From: Gammaproteobacteria bacterium
GTDB taxonomy: Bacteria; Pseudomonadota; Gammaproteobacteria; Pseudomonadales; Halieaceae
Reading direction: 5' to 3'
Length of the DNA: 44,246 bases
Assembly: GCA_030426545.1 (NCBI GenBank)
Contig: JAUHYL010000031.1
Span: 1-44,246 of the forward strand
Position 1 is the stretch's first letter. The number at the start of each line of letters is the position of its first letter. The translations under genes were made by a program, and so were the position numbers. Shown piece by piece: positions 1 through 7,613 of the stretch. The notes under the pieces were generated by a model, which saw only the letters and a program-made list of their open reading frames with translations, was not told the DNA's origin and ran no database searches.

Positions 1-749
1 TGCGGTACCCGCACATCGGTGAAGGAAACGTGGGCGTGATCGGTGGGCATATTAAACGTCCAGAGATACTCCTCTACTTTCAAGCCGGGTGCGTCCATCG
101 GTATCAGGAATGCGGTAATGCCGCGCGCGTCACCGGGCTGCCCGGAGGTGCGCGCCATGACGAGGTCTGCATTTGCCGCATGCACACCGGTATTCCAGGT
201 CTTCTCGCCATTGACGATCCAGTCATCTCCATCGCGTACGGCCGCTGTTTCCATATAGGTCGCGTCAGAGCCGTGGGCCGGTTCCGTGATGCCGAAGGCG
301 AAGCCCTTCTGTGCATTGCGCAATCCCTCCAGCCACTCCGCTTTCTGCGCCTCCGTCCCGTACTCCAGCAGAAGCAACAGCCCGATGTTATTGCCGACGA
401 TGGAGTGTTCGTTCTGCAGGTCGTTGTGCAGGCCCAGGCCTTTCGCAGCGAGATGTTCGCGAATGATCGCCATGCCAAGATTGCTGCCGTCGCGTCCGCC
501 AAATTCGCGTGGAAAGGGGTAACTGAAAATACCGGCTTCCAGTGCCGCCTGCTTGGCTTTGTGCAGCAGTGCCTCCCACTCGGCGTTGGGCAGGCCGTCT
601 CGCTCCCAGTCGGTGCGCGCGTCTTCCCGGCGGTGGTCAAAGAAGCGGCTATTGTCATCCTGCTGTTCGAGGGGCTTGATAACCTCCTCGATAAAACGGT
701 CTACTTCCTCAAGAAATGCCCCGATCTCCTCGGGAATATCGAAATCCAT
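1..749 (-). CDS. acyl-CoA dehydrogenase family protein (partial, N-terminal 249 residues)
   Basis: Flavoprotein that would oxidise an acyl-CoA to the 2-enoyl-CoA. The reading frame opens at an ATG (complement of 747-749) and stays open to the window edge, so the C-terminal part with the catalytic base lies outside. The product starts MDFDIPEEIGAF. Around residues 140-155 it has the family flavin/substrate motif GITEPAHGSDATYMET, followed by GEKTWNTGVHAANADL and MARTSGQPGDARGITAFL, which match the middle beta-domain of acyl-CoA dehydrogenases. The helical N-terminal domain (GIFSYPFPREFGGRDGSNL) is also typical. Substrate chain length cannot be told. The nitroreductase-like gene lies just upstream on the same strand, and a crotonase follows divergently, which fits a fatty-acid or lipid catabolism setting. 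Confidence 0.93.
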   Translation of the reverse strand, partial: MDFDIPEEIGAFLEEVDRFIEEVIKPLEQQDDNSRFFDHRREDARTDWERDGLPNAEWEALLHKAKQAALEAGIFSYPFPREFGGRDGSNLGMAIIREHLAAKGLGLHNDLQNEHSIVGNNIGLLLLLEYGTEAQKAEWLEGLRNAQKGFAFGITEPAHGSDATYMETAAVRDGDDWIVNGEKTWNTGVHAANADLVMARTSGQPGDARGITAFLIPMDAPGLKVEEYLWTFNMPTDHAHVSFTDVRVP

Positions 750-796
750 AACAAGTTCCTGTCAATCAGTGGTTGCGTCATGCAGCGCTGCCGCGG

Positions 797-1450
797 TCAG
801 TTAGCTTCGGGCGAAAACCGCTCAAAGTAAAGGCATTCGTCCACCGAACGGCGCGGCGGTGTGCCGTACTTTCCAATCGGCCAGCCGATCGGGATGAGTG
901 CACAGCTGGGTGTTTCCTCGGACAGGTTGAGGTAGTCATCAATCTCGCGCTGCACGGCTGTGTGTACCGTGGTTAACGAGGCGCCCAGCCCAACGGCACG
1001 GCAGGCCAGTAGAATATTCTGGATCGCCGGAAACAATCCCTGCGTTTGCTGCTGGCCGCGGCGCGTCCAGCCCGCTACGACCAGGTGCACAGGAACCGTG
1101 TGCAGGGTGTCGGCCAGATGCATTGCGGCCCGGATATTGCGCCGCTTGCGCTCAGGAAAGTCCGGCGCCTGCGCTGCCTCCACCGCGGGTGCGATGTACT
1201 CGTGAAAAACGCGGCGGTAGCGTTCGGCGATAAATGCTCTGCGCTCCGACTCTGTCACCGCGACAAATACCCACGGCTGCCGATTGCCACCGGAAGGCGC
1301 AAAAGTGCCTGCCTCACACACTTTGCGAATTAGCGCTCGCGGAACCGGGTCGGGTTTGAGGCGGCGTATCGCACGTGTGGTACGAATCGCCTCCAATAGC
1401 GGAATGTCTTCTCCAATACGCTCAATATCCACAGCAAGGTCCGTTGGCAT
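797..1450 (-). CDS. nitroreductase family protein (FMN-dependent)
   Basis: Predicted FMN-binding NAD(P)H oxidoreductase of the nitroreductase superfamily, about 217 residues, the usual size. The N-terminal pattern EAIRTTRAIRRLKPDPVP followed by EAGTFAPSGGNRQPWVFV is the classic FMN phosphate-binding and substrate-site segment. ACRAVGLGASLTTVHTA and the C-terminal PIGWPIGKYGTPPRRSVDE complete the fold. An in-frame ATG lies six codons upstream (1468). I prefer the ATG at 1450 because a GGAGA ribosome-binding site (complement of 1456-1460) sits five bases before it. The partial acyl-CoA dehydrogenase follows on the same strand after about 47 bases, so the two may be co-transcribed. The natural substrate is unknown; proteins of this family also reduce quinones, enones and nitro compounds. 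Confidence 0.9.
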   Translation of the reverse strand: MPTDLAVDIERIGEDIPLLEAIRTTRAIRRLKPDPVPRALIRKVCEAGTFAPSGGNRQPWVFVAVTESERRAFIAERYRRVFHEYIAPAVEAAQAPDFPERKRRNIRAAMHLADTLHTVPVHLVVAGWTRRGQQQTQGLFPAIQNILLACRAVGLGASLTTVHTAVQREIDDYLNLSEETPSCALIPIGWPIGKYGTPPRRSVDECLYFERFSPEAN

Positions 1451-1602
1451 CGAAGTCTCCATTCTCATCGACTGGCGACAAATAGCAATGCATGACGGTG
1501 TTAGAGTGGTTGAGGCATGGCACGACGCTGTGCAAGGCAGAACTGGAAAACCTGGCGCAACCTTGCTGTAATCCCGGTTTGAATTTTCAGGAGCAACCCA
1601 CC

Positions 1603-2409
1603 ATGACTGACCGAGTCTCCATAACCGTCGACAATCACATAGCCGATGTGCGCCTAAATCGCGCTGACAAAATGAATGCCCTGGACAGCGCGATGTTTGA
1701 GGCGATTATTGCCGCGCAGGATGAACTGGCCAGGACAGACGGCGTGCGCGTGGTCGTACTGTCCGGGGAGGGCAGGGCATTTTGTGCCGGCCTGGACCTG
1801 AGTGCGCTGACCGGCGGCGGGGATTCCGGCAATGACACGGCCACTGCGGTGCAGTCGCTGCAGACGCGCACACACGGCAATGCAAACCTGTTTCAGGCGG
1901 TAGCCGTGGGCTGGCGTCAGGTGCCTGCTCCCGTCATCGCCGCGGTGCATGGCGTGTGCTTTGGCGGGGGGCTGCAAATCGCCAGCGGCGCCGATATTCG
2001 AATCACCGAACCCGATGCGCGCCTCGCTGTGATGGAATTGAAGTGGGGGTTGGTGCCCGACATGGGCGGCTATGCATTGTGGCGCAACACCGTGCGCGAT
2101 GATGTGCTGCGTGAGCTTACCTACACTAACCGCGAGTTCAGCGGCGAAGAGGCGCTGCAATATGGCTTTGCCACTGAGCTGAGTGACGATCCTCACGCTC
2201 GCGCCATGGCGCTGGCGGCCGACATTGCCGGCAAACATCCTGCTGCCATTCGCGAGGCGAAGCGTCTTTTCAATCAGCTGCCGGATATGCCCGAGGATGA
2301 CATCCTGATGGCGGAGAGCATTGCCCAGGAGAAGGTCATGCGCACGCCCGACCAGATTGAAGCGGTGATGGCGTCTATGGAAAAGCGCGCGGCCAATTTT
2401 TCGGAATAG
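1603..2409 (+). CDS. crotonase / enoyl-CoA hydratase-isomerase family protein
   Basis: Acyl-CoA-modifying crotonase of 268 residues. The oxyanion-hole segments are visible as GRAFCAGLDL (about 58-66) and HGVCFGGGLQIASGADIRI (about 116-134). At the catalytic positions it departs from classical enoyl-CoA hydratase: the first Glu (GGGCE in rat hydratase) is Gln125, and the segment MELKWGLVPDMGGY offers Glu145 and Asp153. By my alignment these match the Glu/Asp pair of delta3,5-delta2,4-dienoyl-CoA isomerase. An isomerase role is therefore as likely as hydration (inference). The start at 1603 is chosen over an upstream in-frame ATG (1492) because a CAGGAG ribosome-binding site lies just before it and crotonase homology begins there. 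It is divergent from the nitroreductase gene. Confidence 0.92.
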   Translation: MTDRVSITVDNHIADVRLNRADKMNALDSAMFEAIIAAQDELARTDGVRVVVLSGEGRAFCAGLDLSALTGGGDSGNDTATAVQSLQTRTHGNANLFQAVAVGWRQVPAPVIAAVHGVCFGGGLQIASGADIRITEPDARLAVMELKWGLVPDMGGYALWRNTVRDDVLRELTYTNREFSGEEALQYGFATELSDDPHARAMALAADIAGKHPAAIREAKRLFNQLPDMPEDDILMAESIAQEKVMRTPDQIEAVMASMEKRAANFSE

Positions 2410-2480
2410 GTTGTGCTGGAAAACACGGGCACGCTGGTTGGGGCAGCGGCCCGGCGCTGGCAGCGATGCTCAAGCGAGTG

Positions 2481-3368
2481 CTAGTAAAACGAAAGAAACC
2501 GCCGCAGAACGCTGACATCGTCTCTATCCTGGGCTTGCAGGAGTAGCATGTCAGCGATGCAGTTTTCGAGGCGTTCGCGAGTCAAATCGCGAATGTCATT
2601 CTGCAGTTTTTGCGATAACGTCTTGTTTTTGTACTGCCTGGTCTCGATCGGCTCGCCGATACTGACATAGGCGCGCTGCGGTCTGGGCATCAGCGTGCCG
2701 AACAGGCCGCGAGGAATGGGAGGCACCTGGTCCGAGGCCAGGTACTCTTCGGACGCGCCAAACAGCTTCAGCGCGCCACCAAGCCAGGATTGCGCCACCT
2801 CTTCGCGATCCATGTAGCGGCCAAACCATTCGTCCGGACCGACGATGCCCACTGGCACGATCGGTACGCCATGTCGGGCGGCCATGCGCACGAATCCGGT
2901 GCGCTTTTTCCATTTCAGCGTGTAGCGCTCGCGCAGGTCCTTGTTGGCTTCATAGGCGCCGCCGGGAAAAAGCAGGATGTCCTTGCCCGCCTCAAACAGC
3001 GCATCGCCTATCTCAGCGTGACCCATAACCGCGCCCATGGAAACGACCCACTCGCGTAAACCGGCATACCGATACATGATTTCGTCCGACATGCCGCGCA
3101 CAAAGCGGCCGCTCGCGCGCTGCAGGGCAGGAATAGCGACGATCACATCCATTGCCATGGTGGAGTGATTACCGATGTACAGTACAGGCCCTTCAGGGAT
3201 GTTCTCGCTGCCGACGACGGTTGGATTGGCAAAGAGCTTCACGATGCCGTGCATGCGCTCAATGTTGCGCATTTGTTTCTCTTCGTCGATAGCAAGGCTG
3301 TAGTCGATAATTTCCTGTATGACTGCCGGGTCGGTTTCACGTGCCCTGTTGCGCTGGGTGTTGCTCAA
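2481..3368 (-). CDS. lysophospholipid/glycerolipid acyltransferase family protein (MGAT/TMEM68-like)
   Basis: Predicted membrane-associated acyltransferase of 295 residues using acyl-CoA or acyl-ACP. The catalytic motif is GNHSTMAMD (His68, Asp74), with five residues between His and Asp as in MGAT-like LPLATs rather than the four of PlsC. It is followed by LLFPGGAYE (about 132-140), equivalent to the acceptor-binding FPGG motif, and by GVPIVPVGIVGPDEWF. The initiation codon appears to be TTG, supported by CAGGAG nine bases before it; no upstream in-frame ATG fits. It sits convergent to the crotonase gene and divergent from manA. Lysophospholipid, monoacylglycerol or wax-type acceptors are all possible. 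Confidence 0.87.
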   Translation of the reverse strand: MSNTQRNRARETDPAVIQEIIDYSLAIDEEKQMRNIERMHGIVKLFANPTVVGSENIPEGPVLYIGNHSTMAMDVIVAIPALQRASGRFVRGMSDEIMYRYAGLREWVVSMGAVMGHAEIGDALFEAGKDILLFPGGAYEANKDLRERYTLKWKKRTGFVRMAARHGVPIVPVGIVGPDEWFGRYMDREEVAQSWLGGALKLFGASEEYLASDQVPPIPRGLFGTLMPRPQRAYVSIGEPIETRQYKNKTLSQKLQNDIRDLTRERLENCIADMLLLQAQDRDDVSVLRRFLSFY

Positions 3369-3618
3369 AAGCAGATTCTCCTGGTTGTATTGGGCGCGCC
3401 AGTCAGCGCCGTTCTGTGCGACGACTGGCAGGCAACTGCCGCATTCTAGCGCTTTCGATAGTACGTTCGATAGTAACGCTGTAGCGGGTACAGCCTGCCT
3501 TTTGCCGGTTGAGCAAAAATGGTAGTCCGGTCTGTGATGTTGTTCCGCTTTTCTTCATCGGCTCTGGCGTTGGCGGGTGCAACTGGGTGATAGTGGAGGC
3601 CTGCCCGGTTCAGCCGGG
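3369..3618. other. intergenic divergent promoter region, acyltransferase / manA
   Basis: No convincing protein gene. Two structures stand out. A perfect 10-base direct repeat, TTCGATAGTA, occurs at 3454-3463 and 3466-3475 with a 12-base period, close to one helical turn, on the acyltransferase promoter side. A small hairpin CCCGG-TTCAG-CCGGG (3604-3618) lies in the probable manA leader. The repeat could bind a regulator; nothing in the window identifies one. Confidence 0.4.
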
Positions 3619-3669
3619 ATGAACAACACCATGAATAAAAACAGGATTTTCCGGAGTTTATCGCGATGA
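3619..3669 (+). CDS. possible 16-codon leader ORF overlapping the manA start
   Basis: A short reading frame (MNNTMNKNRIFRSLSR, stop TGA) begins right after a small hairpin, and its TGA overlaps the manA ATG in an ATGA arrangement, as in translationally coupled pairs. Its ribosome-binding site is weak (GCCGGG before the ATG). It could be a coupling leader peptide or chance; only conservation in relatives would decide. Confidence 0.2.
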   Translation: MNNTMNKNRIFRSLSR

Positions 3670-4880
3670 GTAGAGCGAAGCTGCTGCCCCTGGACAACCC
3701 GGTGCGCGACTACGCCTGGGGTGACACCGAGCGCCTGGGCGCGCTGTTCGGCCTGCAGAACCCCGAGCGGAAGCCGCAGGCGGAAATCTGGATGGGTGCG
3801 CATCCGGGCGCGCCCAGCATCGCCAGATTCCCAAGGGGTGAAGGCGAGGGCGAATCGCAGAGGCTGAATGAACTGGTGGCCGCTGCCCCTGAACAGGTGC
3901 TGGGCGAGCACACCAGTGCAAAATTTGGCGGGCAACTGCCGTTTCTATTCAAAGTACTGAATGCCGGTCAGCCGCTGTCGATTCAGTTGCATCCTACCAA
4001 GGCGCTCGCCGAAGCGGGTTTTGACCGCGAGGAAGCGGCTGGCATTCCCCGCGATGCCGCGGAACGCAATTACGTGGATGCAAACCATAAGCCCGAACTG
4101 ATCTGTGCGCTCACACCGTTTCGAGCCTTGTGCGGGTTTCGCCCGCTGGACGAGATCATCACCGACCTGTCTCGTCTGCAGAGCACGGTACTGTCAGGAC
4201 CGCTGGATTCACTGGCAGCCGGCGGCGATGCACAGGCCCTGCGCGACTTCTGCAAGTGGCTGTTGCAATTGTCGCAGTCGGAAGTGAACAGCATGCTGTC
4301 CGATGCGCTGGATGCCGCGACGCACATCGATGAGCCGGCTTTTCGCGAGCTTCTTTCGTTACATGAGTATTACCCCGCCGATCGTGGCGTCCTGTTCGGC
4401 ATTTTGCTGAACATTGTCGAACTGCAGCCGGGTGAGGCGTTGTTCATGGCGCCGGGGCACCTGCACTCGTATCTGGGTGGCGTGGGGCTCGAGATTATGG
4501 CCAGCAGCGACAATGTAATCCGCGGCGGTCTTACCCCGAAGCACGTGGATTGTGAGGAGCTCATGCGTCTTGCAACCTTCGAGCCGCTGCCGCCAACACA
4601 ACTGCTTGTGCAGCCTGAACGTCGTGGCGCGCAAACTTACTACCCCACACCGGTCGATGACTTCGCACTGGCGCTGGTGGACGTGGAGGGCGACGGCGAG
4701 ATCTGCGACATCCTCTCGGCGGAGATCCTGTTCTGCGTTAGCGGTGAAGTGTCGGTGACTTCAACGGGCGAACGCGTAACCCTCGCTGCCGGTGAAGCCT
4801 GCCTGGTGTGCGCCGATGCTGGCGGCTTTACGCTGGGTGGAAGCGGCCAGTTGGCGCGGGCAGCCGTCGCTATTCCCTGA
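3666..4880 (+). CDS. manA: mannose-6-phosphate isomerase, class I
   Basis: Zinc enzyme interconverting mannose-6-phosphate and fructose-6-phosphate in the cytoplasm, supplying or draining GDP-mannose precursors for polysaccharide. At 404 residues it has the class I length. N-terminal DNPVRDYAWGDTERLGALFG is characteristic. Zinc ligands are visible as Gln107 and His109 in SIQLHPTKALAEAGF, Glu144 in HKPELICAL, and a His in APGHLHSYLGG. LEIMASSDNVIRGGLTPKHVD near residue 280 is the conserved substrate-pocket strand. A CCGGAG ribosome-binding site precedes the ATG. The next gene starts about 190 bases downstream, so an operon is possible but not shown. No other sugar-nucleotide gene is present in the window. 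Confidence 0.96.
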   Translation: MSRAKLLPLDNPVRDYAWGDTERLGALFGLQNPERKPQAEIWMGAHPGAPSIARFPRGEGEGESQRLNELVAAAPEQVLGEHTSAKFGGQLPFLFKVLNAGQPLSIQLHPTKALAEAGFDREEAAGIPRDAAERNYVDANHKPELICALTPFRALCGFRPLDEIITDLSRLQSTVLSGPLDSLAAGGDAQALRDFCKWLLQLSQSEVNSMLSDALDAATHIDEPAFRELLSLHEYYPADRGVLFGILLNIVELQPGEALFMAPGHLHSYLGGVGLEIMASSDNVIRGGLTPKHVDCEELMRLATFEPLPPTQLLVQPERRGAQTYYPTPVDDFALALVDVEGDGEICDILSAEILFCVSGEVSVTSTGERVTLAAGEACLVCADAGGFTLGGSGQLARAAVAIP

Positions 4881-5066
4881 TTGGTGGATTTGGCCGGCCG
4901 CGACACTGTTCCCGGACAACGATCATTGGCCTGACTGGGTGGCGCGTCGCGTTGAGCAAAACGCAATCAGTGTTGTACCAATACAGAGGTACCCTAGTGC
5001 TTTGTGTATGCCTGCGGTAGGCTTGCCGATCTCACAGGATAGTGTCCGTAGCAGAGAGGCTTTGGC

Positions 5067-5963
5067 GTGAAACGTGTTGTACTCATTTTTTTGCTGGTGA
5101 TCGTGGCTGTTCCCCTGGTAATGCTGGGCATCGCGCATCGCCAGATCCGCACCATTGCCCCGGCGCTACCCACACTCGATGCCATCGTTGCGGCGCTGGC
5201 AGTGGAAGCCGCCCCCACGCGTTTGTACTACGTCAACACCGCCTCGCAGCGCAATCCTGCTGGCAGCCTGGGTCATCCGGGGGTGGTGATCGAGTGGAGC
5301 AATGGTCGCAGCTTTCTTATCGACACCGGGATGCCACCGGCGCAGGCCGTGGCCTTCGGACGGCCCATTGAGTGGTTACTGGATGCCGAACCCACGCAGA
5401 CATTCGGCAGCCTGGCGGACCAGCTGGGGGAGGGCGTGAACAAGGTCGCAGGCGTCGCGTTTACCCACCTGCACAGTGACCACACCGACGGCCTGCCGCA
5501 GATTTGTGCCCGGCAGCAGACGCCCGCCACCGTATTTCAGACGCCACTGCAATACGAGCAACGCAATTACACCACCGATATGGGTTTTGAAGCGCTCGCG
5601 GCTGCGCGGTGTGCGCGGGTGAAACTGCCGTCGGCCGACATCATACCGCTGCCGGGCTTTCCGGGGCTGGTAGCGATTTCTCTGGGAGGGCACACGCCGG
5701 GCAGCACGCTGTACGCTGCGCGGGTCGGTCAGCACTACTGGCTGTTCTCCGGTGATATCACCAACGACAAACGCTCCCTGCTGGAAGACCTGCCAAAGCA
5801 CTGGACATACAGCCTGTTGGTTGTGCCGGAAGATACGCAACGGACAGCGCTGCTGCGCAACTGGTTGCGCGCCCTCGATGAAAAACCCAATGTGACGGTG
5901 CTTCCCGCCCACGATGTTGACGTCATGGGCGAGCATCTTCTCGCACTGCAGGCCACACCATGA
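5067..5963 (+). CDS. metallo-beta-lactamase-fold hydrolase with N-terminal membrane anchor
   Basis: Metal-dependent hydrolase of 298 residues. The first 24 residues form a hydrophobic segment (VVLIFLLVIVAVPLVMLGIA) without a clear signal-peptidase site, so it is probably an inner-membrane protein with the catalytic domain in the periplasm. The dinuclear metal site is complete: THLHSDHTDG (His134, His136, Asp138, His139), His209 in LGGHTPGSTLY, Asp230 in FSGDIT and His282 in LPAHDVD. Lactonase, phosphodiesterase or thioesterase-like activities are all compatible. The last four bases overlap the start of the following HAD gene (ATGA), so the two are almost certainly co-translated. Confidence 0.9.
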   Translation: MKRVVLIFLLVIVAVPLVMLGIAHRQIRTIAPALPTLDAIVAALAVEAAPTRLYYVNTASQRNPAGSLGHPGVVIEWSNGRSFLIDTGMPPAQAVAFGRPIEWLLDAEPTQTFGSLADQLGEGVNKVAGVAFTHLHSDHTDGLPQICARQQTPATVFQTPLQYEQRNYTTDMGFEALAAARCARVKLPSADIIPLPGFPGLVAISLGGHTPGSTLYAARVGQHYWLFSGDITNDKRSLLEDLPKHWTYSLLVVPEDTQRTALLRNWLRALDEKPNVTVLPAHDVDVMGEHLLALQATP

Positions 5964-6619
5964 TTCGCGGTGTGCTGTGGGATTTTGGCGGGGTTATCAC
6001 TACCAGCCCTTTTGAAGCGTTTAACCGTTTTGAGCAGGAACGCGGCCTGCCGCAAGACTTCATCCGCTCGGTAAATGCCACCAACCCGCGCGACAACGCC
6101 TGGGCGCAGCTGGAGAGCGATGCGATCGATATCGCGAGCTTTGACGCGCTATTCGCCGAGGAGACTGCCAGGGCGGGCCATCGCATCGCCGGCGTGGAGG
6201 TGCTGGCGTTGCTTTCCGGTGACGTGCGCCCCGAGATGGTGGCCTCGCTGCGCGCGATCAAGGAGCGCTACGCGGTGGCCTGTATCACCAACAACGTTAA
6301 AAACGCCGGGAAAGGGCCCGGCATGGCCGCCGACAGCGGCAAGGCGAAACAGGTCGCTGAGGTGTTGTCGTTGTTTGATTTTGTGATCGAATCCAGTGTG
6401 GTTGGACTGCGCAAGCCGGATCCGCGTATCTACGAGCTGGCCTGCGAAAAAATGGCGATCCAGCCGGAGGAGGCGGTTTTTCTGGACGATCTGGGCATCA
6501 ACCTCAAACCAGCGCGGGCCATGGGTATGCAGACGATCAAGGTGGTGACTGCAGCGCAGGCCCTGGAGGAACTCTCCGCACTGCTCGGAATGTCGCTACC
6601 GCCGGTGGGGAATAGTTAA
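5960..6619 (+). CDS. HAD-IA family hydrolase, epoxide-hydrolase N-terminal/ACAD10-like
   Basis: Haloacid dehalogenase-superfamily protein, 219 residues. Motif I is LWDFGGVIT: the nucleophile Asp8 is present, but the usual second Asp (acid/base) is Gly. This is a known variant in the sEH-N/ACAD10-like and YihX-like branches. Motif II is CITNN (about 110), motif III the Lys in GLRKPDPRIYELA, and motif IV FLDDLGINLKPARAMGM. The MGMQTIKV ending is typical of this subgroup. It overlaps the upstream metallo-hydrolase by four bases, so the two products may act on one substrate in sequence (inference). A weak inverted repeat follows the stop codon. Confidence 0.9.
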   Translation: MIRGVLWDFGGVITTSPFEAFNRFEQERGLPQDFIRSVNATNPRDNAWAQLESDAIDIASFDALFAEETARAGHRIAGVEVLALLSGDVRPEMVASLRAIKERYAVACITNNVKNAGKGPGMAADSGKAKQVAEVLSLFDFVIESSVVGLRKPDPRIYELACEKMAIQPEEAVFLDDLGINLKPARAMGMQTIKVVTAAQALEELSALLGMSLPPVGNS

Positions 6620-6621
6620 TC

Positions 6622-6651
6622 GCCCGGTTCGCACAGACTCTGAGACCGGGC
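6622..6651. terminator. possible bidirectional hairpin between convergent genes
   Basis: GCCCGGT (6622-6628) and ACCGGGC (6645-6651) can pair around a 16-base loop between the convergent HAD and methyltransferase genes. There is no T-tract, so a terminator role is tentative. Confidence 0.3.
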
Positions 6652-6663
6652 CAGTGTGGCTGA

Positions 6664-7437
6664 TCAGCTCGCGGTTTTCTGCACCATGACGTACTGACTC
6701 AGTCCGGTTCCCTGCAGCTTATCCTTATCGACTTCCCACTGCTTGGCGAAAAACGCCGCGCCGTTTTCATTGATGAACGACATCTCGCGCCACAGTATCG
6801 GTTCAAAAAACTCACTGACCAGATCTATCAGGTTGTCTTTACTGAAGCGGCGCACCGGTAATCCCTGGGATTGTTCTTCCGGCTTCAGTTGTGCGTAGCG
6901 ATTGAATTCCTCCTCGGAAATCTTCGAGGCGTTTGGCGAATAGCTGAACGAAAACCCGCCGTACTCTGCAGGCACGTGCGTCGTTGAAATGATAGCCGTG
7001 CCATGGGGTTTCAGCAGGGTGGCAACTTCTTCCATCAGTTTGCGACTGGCCACCGTGGAAATGTGCTGCAGCACCATACCGACGACGATAAAGTCGAATT
7101 GCTTGCCCGGATTCTCTGCGATGTATTTGCTGGTGGTCTGGCACAGGACTTTACAGGCGGGGTCATCGTGCAGCGCCTCATGGCAGATCTGCCAGCGCTC
7201 TTCGTCCGGCTCCAGGGCCACCACCTCTGCCGCGCGCTCACGGGCGACGCTGGTCACCCTGCCGACACCGGCGCCGACGTCGAGGATAGCGCCCTCCCTG
7301 TACACTGACAGCAGTGTACAGATCAGCTCCAGGTAGTCGTGCTCATGATGACTGGTGGTGTCCCCGATTCTGTTGTCCAGACTGTTGGAGAAGGGATCCA
7401 GCTTGCCGTCGTCGAAATGATAGACGTACTTTTTCAT
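6664..7437 (-). CDS. class I SAM-dependent methyltransferase
   Basis: Cytoplasmic methyltransferase of about 257 residues. The SAM-binding motif I is ILDVGAGVGRVTSVARE, followed by the acidic end of strand 2 (VVALEPDEERW) and motif IV FDFIVVGMVLQHI. The substrate is unrecognised, and homology beyond the Rossmann core is not obvious. An upstream in-frame TTG at 7482 would add 15 residues. I prefer the ATG at 7437 (MKKYVYHFDDGK) because the extension is proline/leucine-rich and unlike the family. The TPR lipoprotein gene ends about 175 bases upstream on the same strand; that gap shows no terminator. Confidence 0.85.
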   Translation of the reverse strand: MKKYVYHFDDGKLDPFSNSLDNRIGDTTSHHEHDYLELICTLLSVYREGAILDVGAGVGRVTSVARERAAEVVALEPDEERWQICHEALHDDPACKVLCQTTSKYIAENPGKQFDFIVVGMVLQHISTVASRKLMEEVATLLKPHGTAIISTTHVPAEYGGFSFSYSPNASKISEEEFNRYAQLKPEEQSQGLPVRRFSKDNLIDLVSEFFEPILWREMSFINENGAAFFAKQWEVDKDKLQGTGLSQYVMVQKTAS

Positions 7438-7613
7438 AGAGGCAGGGTTCCTGCAGGGTAGGGCTGAAGGGAATAGTAGCAATTCTCAGATGTGTGCAAC
7501 ACAACGCTGGCGTGATTCGCATCGACCGGTGATAAAAGTTGGGCAGGGAGTCACAGTTTTTCCCCGGCTGCCGGAGAGTAAACAGTGGGCTTTTGCCAGT
7601 TCCACGGTGGCCC

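Noticed and set aside
3446-3697. Minus-strand 83-codon frame across the manA promoter
   Set aside because: It overlaps the manA start on the opposite strand, has no ribosome-binding site and no recognisable motif.
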